Part shown: piece after piece, positions 7,460-11,499 of the stretch
How the letters are laid out: each line of letters starts with the position of its first letter
Numbering within the stretch: position 1 is the first letter of the stretch
Assembly (NCBI GenBank): GCA_001818355.1
Contig: MHKJ01000008.1
Coordinates: forward strand, 1 to 11,499
Source: Candidatus Kerfeldbacteria bacterium RIFOXYC2_FULL_38_9
GTDB lineage: Bacteria; Patescibacteriota; Patescibacteriia; UBA9570; XYC2-FULL-38-9
Direction of reading: 5' to 3'
Length of the DNA: 11,499 nt
Made by a program: the position numbers and the translations under genes
Notes under the pieces: model-generated
What the model was told of the DNA's origin: nothing
Databases searched by the model: none
The model's input: the letters and a program-made list of their open reading frames with translations, nothing else

Positions 7460-7488
7460 AGCATACTTATTACACCAAGCTTTGTCAA
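7460..7488 (-). promoter_or_regulatory. Sigma70-type promoter for mreBCD-mrdA
   Basis: On the minus strand there is a perfect -35 box TTGACA (7483-7488), a 17-bp spacer, and TATGCT as -10 (7460-7465, four of six consensus bases). Transcription would begin near 7452, giving about 33 nt of leader before the mreB ATG. It sits in the 102-bp gap (7420-7521) after rseP, one of only two long gaps in the window. Both long gaps hold a TTGACA-N17 promoter, which strengthens the call. Confidence 0.82.
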
Positions 7489-7493
7489 GGCCA

Positions 7494-7512
7494 TGAACAA
7501 TAAAAGTGTTCA
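7494..7512 (-). repeat. Small inverted repeat upstream of the mreB promoter
   Basis: Perfect 6-bp arms, TGAACA at 7494-7499 and TGTTCA at 7507-7512, flank a 7-bp centre. It lies 5 bp upstream of the -35 box and 9 bp after the rseP stop codon. No T run follows on the transcribed strand, so it is a poor terminator. It could be a weak 3'-end structure for rseP, a binding site, or chance. Confidence 0.25.
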
Positions 7513-7521
7513 GTAATTTAA

Positions 7522-8646
7522 TTATAAAAACCCAAATAAATTATAGTGAGCGATGTCTTTAAAAGTTACCAGCAGAATCAGTAACAACAAAAACAAAAAA
7601 CCAATATTGTGAACCAAGGCTTCTGTTTTTTGATTAACCGGTTTTTTTCTAATTTTTTCTAAAATAACAAAAATAATTCTCCCTCCATCTAAAGCCGGTA
7701 TCGGCAGTAAATTAAAAATGGCCAAATTAATAGAAAGAATAGCGGTAAATTGTAAAAGCCTGATTAAACCAAGCTTAGCGACTTGTCCGGTTAATACCGC
7801 AATGCCTATTGGCCCCGCAATATCATCACTCACTTGACCAGAAAAAATAATATTTTTAAGAACTCCTCCCAAAGAAATAAAAATTAAAGCAATCATACTG
7901 CCCGTAGTTTTTAGTCCTTGAAAAATAGCCAAATACCAAGGATAAGAAACAATAGCCACTTCTTGCAGACCGACTCCAATGCCAAAAAATTCTTGGCCGT
8001 CTTGTTTAATTTTTTGAGGGATAATAGTGAAATTCAAAGCATCTGTGTCGTTTCTTAAAATAGAAATTTCTAAAGGATTTTTTGCCATATCTTGGGCGAT
8101 AGTTTTTTGAAAATTATCAATATTTTTAATATTTTCACCGGCAATTTCGGTAATAACATCACCGCCTTGTAAACCTACTTGAGCCGCTGGTCCGTCTGGT
8201 ATAATTTGCACAATTTGCAACTGTTGAGCATGCACTTGTGCTCCGTTGCCAACGGTGCTGGGATCGGTGGGAATGCCCAAACTAAACACAATGCTTAATA
8301 AAACCACTGCCAACAATAAATTCATAAAAATTCCGGCAAAAAGAATTGTGGCTTTTTTCCAAAATGGTTTAGTGCTAAAGCTATTTTTATCTGCTTGGTG
8401 CGCCTCTGCTTTTTCATCATCTCCGGCTACTCCTTTGATCTTAACAAAACCTCCCAGGGGTATCCAATTTAAAGAGTAAGTGGTCTGACCAATTTTTTTA
8501 CCAAAAATACGAGGCGGAAAACCAAAACCAAATTCATCTACCGCCACCCCGCTTCTTTTAGCCGCTAAAAAATGTCCCAGTTCATGAATAAAAACTAAAA
8601 TTCCCAAGATGACAACAAAAATAGCTAGCGTTCCTAAAGTTTCCAT
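7522..8646 (-). CDS. rseP: Site-2 protease, RseP family zinc metalloprotease
   Basis: Membrane-embedded protease that cleaves substrates within the bilayer, such as anti-sigma factors or leftover signal peptides in characterised bacteria; its substrate here is unknown. It has 374 residues. The first membrane segment carries the zinc motif HELGH (21-25). FGFPPRIFGKK (41-51) is a conserved feature following it. A second membrane segment lies at about 100-122. There is one PDZ domain at about 145-210 (GPAAQVGLQGGDVI at 152-165); E. coli RseP has two. The third zinc ligand motif is LLPIPALDGG (313-322, Asp320), and a C-terminal membrane segment lies at about 345-362. The start is 2 bp after the frr stop. 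Elsewhere rseP often lies near frr with uppS, cdsA and dxr between them; those are absent here. Confidence 0.95.
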   Translation of the reverse strand: METLGTLAIFVVILGILVFIHELGHFLAAKRSGVAVDEFGFGFPPRIFGKKIGQTTYSLNWIPLGGFVKIKGVAGDDEKAEAHQADKNSFSTKPFWKKATILFAGIFMNLLLAVVLLSIVFSLGIPTDPSTVGNGAQVHAQQLQIVQIIPDGPAAQVGLQGGDVITEIAGENIKNIDNFQKTIAQDMAKNPLEISILRNDTDALNFTIIPQKIKQDGQEFFGIGVGLQEVAIVSYPWYLAIFQGLKTTGSMIALIFISLGGVLKNIIFSGQVSDDIAGPIGIAVLTGQVAKLGLIRLLQFTAILSINLAIFNLLPIPALDGGRIIFVILEKIRKKPVNQKTEALVHNIGFLFLLLLILLVTFKDIAHYNLFGFL

Positions 8647-8648
8647 AA

Positions 8649-9185
8649 TTAAACAGTCATTAATTCTTGCTCTTTATTATGCATCATGGTTTCAATAGTT
8701 GCATTGTATTTTTCTACTATTTTTTGCACGTCTTTTTCCGTACGAAAATATTCATCTTCGGAAATACTATGATCTTTTTCTTTTTGTTTTTCTTCTTTTA
8801 AAATTTGTTCTCTGATTTTTCTAATGCCGATCCGTGCCGTTTCTGCTTTTTCATGCATGATTTTTACAAATTCTTTTCTTTTTTCTTCTGTTAAAGGAGG
8901 AAAAAATATTCGTAATACTTTTCCGTCTACTACCGGATTGAACTTAAATTCACTAGCTCTTAAAGCGGTTTCTATATTTTTAATTAAGCTTACATCCCAA
9001 GGTTGAATGACCAATGTTTGGCCTTCGGCGATGTTAATAGTAGCCAATTCTTGCAATTTCATTTCAGCGTCATAAGCGACAACTAAAATATTTTCTATCA
9101 TACTGGGGTTGGCATGGTTGGTGCTGATAGTTTTAAAATCTTCTTGCAGTTGATTGATGACTTTGTCAAATGATGCGATATTCAT
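8649..9185 (-). CDS. frr: Ribosome recycling factor
   Basis: With EF-G, splits the post-termination ribosome so it can be reused. It has 178 residues against about 185 usually. The family core is clear: TLVIQPWDVSLIKNIE (57-72), an FNPVVDGKVLRI stretch (81-92), FPPLTEEKRKEFVKI (94-108) and the C-terminal helix ending MMHNKEQELM. Domain I helices cover about 1-28 and 100-178. The normally conserved basic segment RTGRASP reads STNHANP at 21-27, losing both Arg residues. The IRKIRE stretch near 120-125 keeps the positions matching E. coli Arg129 and Arg132. The gene lies 5 bp after the propeller lipoprotein and 2 bp before rseP, so it is probably co-transcribed with them. There is no Shine-Dalgarno motif before the ATG. 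Confidence 0.95.
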   Translation of the reverse strand: MNIASFDKVINQLQEDFKTISTNHANPSMIENILVVAYDAEMKLQELATINIAEGQTLVIQPWDVSLIKNIETALRASEFKFNPVVDGKVLRIFFPPLTEEKRKEFVKIMHEKAETARIGIRKIREQILKEEKQKEKDHSISEDEYFRTEKDVQKIVEKYNATIETMMHNKEQELMTV

Positions 9186-9190
9186 ATTTT

Positions 9191-10309
9191 TTATTTAGTG
9201 GCTGGTGCTCCAAAAAATCCCCAACCTTTTTTTGGTATGCTTTGCATACCCGCATACATAATGTTGGTATCATTGGAGTCAATATAAAGATTGTTAATGA
9301 TGCGTTGCGAAGGAAAATCTTCAATCGTTTTCCAAGTTAAGCCGCCATCAGTGGTTTTATGAATTAAATTATTGATCGTAAAAAATATGGTATTAGAATC
9401 TCCTGGTAAAACCACCAACCGACGGATATTACTATTTTCTTCAGCGCCTTGAGCAATTAAAGTATCTAGTAAATTCCAAGTCCTGCCTCCATCCAAAGTT
9501 TTGATAATGCCCTCAGAGGTAACCACATATAAAACATTGGAATTGTTAGGATCCATAGCCATGTTTTTAACTTCATTAACATTGCTGGTTTTATTCTCTT
9601 TTTTGAATGCCTCAAACTGAGGATTTTCCGTAAAAAGATCTGTCCAAGTTAAACCGCCATCAGTGGTTTTATGTAGAGATTCATCAAGTTCTAACACATA
9701 GATTATTCTGCTATCTGTTTGGCTCATTTCAATGCCGTTTAAAGGTTCGGTAACCTGATAGACTACTTGCCAATCTGCACCTTCGTTTTCACTTATTAAA
9801 ACCGTGCCAATGGAAGTAGTGGCGATAATTTTTTGCTGATTAAACCAATCAACCATAATTTTGGTAATCACGGCGTTTTGCGTATCAGTGTATACCGCTT
9901 CCCAGTTTTGACCGCTGTCTGTCGATTTGATAATATTAGAACCCAAAAGAGCATAAATATTATTTGGATACTGTTGATCAATGGCAATATCGCGAATGTT
10001 ATCTGATGATATTGGCAACTTCCACCATACTTGGCCACCATTGTCGGTTTTATAAATGCCATTAGCTTTGGTGCCCAGATAAATGACATTATGGTTGCTA
10101 GGGTCAACTTTTATGACTTGTATATCAATATTAGCAATAGACAAAACTTTTTTCTTTTCTTGACCGATAAAGACCCTTTGTTCCCAAGTACTTCCCCCAT
10201 CTGTGGTGCGAAAAATTCCGCCATCAGATTTTTGTGAACAAGAAGCCCCAAAAAATACCAGGGTGGTTAGCAGAAAAATTATTTTTGGTAAGTTTAATTT
10301 TAATTTCAT
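9191..10309 (-). CDS. Ycf48-like seven-bladed beta-propeller lipoprotein, function unknown
   Basis: 372 residues. The N-terminal signal MKLKLNLPKIIFLLTTLVFF ends in GASC with Cys24, so it is probably a lipoprotein held on the outside of the membrane; the -3 residue is Gly, not the usual Leu, so the lipobox is imperfect. Seven Asp-box (BNR) motifs follow: TTDGGSTW (35), KTDNGGQVW (87), STDSGQNW (129), SENEGADW (173), TTDGGLTW (215), TLDGGRTW (271) and TTDGGLTW (319). Spacing is 41-56 residues, as expected for a seven-bladed propeller. Related folds occur in Ycf48 photosystem assembly factors, sortilins and sialidases, but nothing here suggests photosynthesis or sialidase catalysis. The start overlaps the holB stop (ATGA) and frr lies 5 bp downstream. 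A scaffold or ligand-binding role is plausible but unproven. Confidence 0.85.
   Translation of the reverse strand: MKLKLNLPKIIFLLTTLVFFGASCSQKSDGGIFRTTDGGSTWEQRVFIGQEKKKVLSIANIDIQVIKVDPSNHNVIYLGTKANGIYKTDNGGQVWWKLPISSDNIRDIAIDQQYPNNIYALLGSNIIKSTDSGQNWEAVYTDTQNAVITKIMVDWFNQQKIIATTSIGTVLISENEGADWQVVYQVTEPLNGIEMSQTDSRIIYVLELDESLHKTTDGGLTWTDLFTENPQFEAFKKENKTSNVNEVKNMAMDPNNSNVLYVVTSEGIIKTLDGGRTWNLLDTLIAQGAEENSNIRRLVVLPGDSNTIFFTINNLIHKTTDGGLTWKTIEDFPSQRIINNLYIDSNDTNIMYAGMQSIPKKGWGFFGAPATK
9331..9673 (-). repeat. Near-identical 31-bp repeat in two propeller blades
   Basis: Positions 9331-9361 and 9643-9673 match at 30 of 31 bases (G versus A at 9341/9653). The copies are 312 bp, exactly 104 codons, apart and encode the same HKTTDGGLTW Asp-box. 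The other five boxes are more divergent at DNA level. This points to recent copying or gene conversion between blades five and seven. Confidence 0.88.
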
Positions 10310-11205
10310 ATAATTACAATCAAATAATCTAATATCATTTTAACGTTAACATTATCATCAAGCATAGTTTTTAAAATGCGAATCAGTTCTAAACGCTTAG
10401 TAGATTTCTCTTCTCCATTTTGGATCAAGGTTTGTAAAACTTCTTCTAAATTCGTCAAGCCTGTTGAGAGTAGTTTTCCTAAAGAACGGTTTTCTTTAAT
10501 TGACCCAAAACGATCGTTAACCATTTTTTCTCTTTGCACGGTGTCATTTTTAATAAATTCCAACCAAAATTCTTTATCTTGTTGCCAGGTGTGAAAATCG
10601 TCTAAATTTTTAGCCGTAAGTTTTACCAGTCTTTGAAACCTACCCCCTATCCATTTTTGCTCTTCTGTTGAAATTTGATAGTTTAACAAATTTTTTGTTG
10701 GTAATTTTGGCAAAATGATCGTGGCTGTACGAGAACGGACAGTTTTTAGCAACTGATCAGGCCGACCGGTGGTGAGCATAATTAAAGATTTTTTAGGGGG
10801 CTCTTCCAGGGTTTTTAGCAGAGCATTAGCGGAGGCCAGGGATAAAAATTCTGTATCCTGAATGATCAAAAGACGATATTGACCAAGTTGAGGAGAAACA
10901 GACAGATGTTTTTGTCCTTCTTGAATTTGTTTCAGACTGATAGCTTGATTGTTCAAAGAACGAATAACTTTCAGATCTAAATGAATATTGTTTTGAAAGG
11001 CCTGACAATTTTTACATTGCCCGCAATTTTTATGACATAATAAATGAGCGGCAAAATAAATAGCAAAATCATTTTGTGCTCCTTCTGCGCTACCCACAAA
11101 ACAATAACTATGACTCATTATATCAGATTTAATCAATTTTTGCACATAGGCTATTTGTCGGGGGTAATTTTCCGCTAATAATTTACCAATCAAATCTTCA
11201 GGCAT
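10306..11205 (-). CDS. holB: DNA polymerase III delta' subunit, clamp loader
   Basis: Stator subunit of the clamp-loader complex that places the sliding clamp on DNA. It has 299 residues. The N-terminal RecA-like/AAA+ fold opens with SHSYCFVGSAEG (31-42), where a P-loop would lie; the glycine-rich loop lacks the Lys-Thr/Ser pair, so it should not bind ATP, as is usual for delta'. Four cysteines form the zinc module: Cys57, 61, 64 and 67. ANALLKTLEEPP (126-137) is a strong family signature. RSRT at 157-160 takes the place of the usual RSRC, keeping the arginine that completes the neighbouring subunit's ATP site. The C-terminal third (about 170-299) is poorly conserved, as expected for the collar domain. 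Dedicated delta' fits better than gamma/tau because of the lost P-loop. Neighbours: 3 bp after the glycosyltransferase and 4 bp overlapping the lipoprotein gene. Confidence 0.9.
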   Translation of the reverse strand: MPEDLIGKLLAENYPRQIAYVQKLIKSDIMSHSYCFVGSAEGAQNDFAIYFAAHLLCHKNCGQCKNCQAFQNNIHLDLKVIRSLNNQAISLKQIQEGQKHLSVSPQLGQYRLLIIQDTEFLSLASANALLKTLEEPPKKSLIMLTTGRPDQLLKTVRSRTATIILPKLPTKNLLNYQISTEEQKWIGGRFQRLVKLTAKNLDDFHTWQQDKEFWLEFIKNDTVQREKMVNDRFGSIKENRSLGKLLSTGLTNLEEVLQTLIQNGEEKSTKRLELIRILKTMLDDNVNVKMILDYLIVII

Positions 11206-11208
11206 AAA

Positions 11209-11499
11209 TTAAAGGTTTTTTAACAAATTCCAAGTAGTGAGAGCGGAATTGTGCCAAGAAAACTTTTTTATCTGTTCTTGACCAAGCTTAATCAGTTTTT
11301 CCCTAACTTCTTTTTGGTTTATTAAAATGTTGATGGTTTCCGCCATGTTGATAGCTGAATTCGGATCAAAAAATAACGCGGCGTTTTGTGCCGTTTCCAA
11401 AAGAGCGGGAATAGCCGAGCAAGCTACTGGAATTTTTTCTTCCATCGCTTCTAACACCGGAATGCCAAATCCTTCGTAAAGTGAGGGGAAAACAAAAAC
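11209..11499 (-). CDS. Glycosyltransferase, GT4-like, C-terminal end only
   Basis: Only the last 96 residues lie in the window; the frame is open through base 11499, so the start is outside. The visible sequence begins VFVFPSLYEGFGIPVLEAM, which contains the EX7E element (Glu-GFGIPVL-Glu) that binds the nucleotide-sugar donor in GT-B fold retaining glycosyltransferases. ALFFDPNS follows, close to the family's ALLFDPxD, then a final FSW segment in the last helix. Such enzymes build surface polysaccharides, glycolipids or similar products; donor and acceptor cannot be told from this fragment. The stop is 3 bp before the holB start, so the two are probably co-transcribed. The in-frame GTG at 11455-11457 falls inside the EX7E element and is an ordinary Val codon, not a start. 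Confidence 0.92.
   Translation of the reverse strand, partial: VFVFPSLYEGFGIPVLEAMEEKIPVACSAIPALLETAQNAALFFDPNSAINMAETINILINQKEVREKLIKLGQEQIKKFSWHNSALTTWNLLKNL

Noticed and set aside
7420..7521. Intrinsic terminator after rseP
   Set aside because: The only hairpin (7494-7512) has a 6-bp A/T-rich stem and no following T run on the transcribed strand; read-through into mreB is quite possible.
8246..8479. Plus-strand open frame of 77 codons opposite rseP
   Set aside because: It is antisense to the RseP membrane and linker region, with no motif or promoter of its own.
10306..11205. holB as a damaged gamma/tau gene because its P-loop lacks Lys
   Set aside because: Loss of the ATP-binding loop is normal in delta', and the zinc cysteines and LEEPP signature are intact.
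11455..11457. GTG as the start of an 82-residue protein
   Set aside because: The codon is Val within the EX7E motif of a glycosyltransferase whose frame continues to the window edge, so it is internal.

Overview
The window looks like a piece of chromosome from a small-genome, AT-rich bacterium, most likely a member of the Candidate Phyla Radiation (Patescibacteria, Parcubacteria-like). That assignment is an inference. It rests on the low GC, the short gaps and overlaps between genes, the LysRS motif-2 and motif-3 wording, the cytoplasmic N-terminal extension of PBP2, and a seven-bladed Asp-box lipoprotein of a type I associate with this group. TGA ends two genes as a true stop inside ATGA overlaps, so the genome uses the standard bacterial code and not the Gracilibacteria/Absconditabacteria code in which TGA is glycine.

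All twelve genes lie on the minus strand, so they are read from high to low coordinates. They fall into three transcriptional blocks. Block 1 (11499 to 7522): the 3' end of a GT4-type glycosyltransferase, holB (clamp-loader delta' subunit), a Ycf48-like beta-propeller lipoprotein, frr (ribosome recycling factor) and rseP (site-2 protease), packed with gaps of 2-5 bp or a 4-bp overlap. Block 2 (7488 to 3062): a strong sigma70-type promoter in the 102-bp gap after rseP, then mreB-mreC-mreD-mrdA, the elongasome module for rod shape. mreC/mreD and mreD/mrdA overlap. rodA does not follow mrdA here. Block 3 (3038 to 1): a second strong promoter, overlapped by inverted and direct repeats, then greA, lysS and serS (3' end cut by the window edge). 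A weak AU-rich hairpin sits between greA and lysS.

The genes are almost all core functions: cell shape and wall synthesis (MreBCD, PBP2), translation (Frr, LysRS, SerRS), transcript elongation (GreA), replication (HolB) and membrane proteolysis (RseP). I see no mobile element, CRISPR array, tRNA, rRNA, toxin-antitoxin pair or defence system. No gap exceeds about 105 bp.

I did not find a clear new system. The points most worth a second look are the repeat-decorated greA promoter, the absence of any Shine-Dalgarno motif before all eleven visible starts, changes at conserved positions in MreB and Frr, recently homogenised blade repeats in the uncharacterised propeller lipoprotein, and an exact in-frame coiled-coil duplication in MreC.
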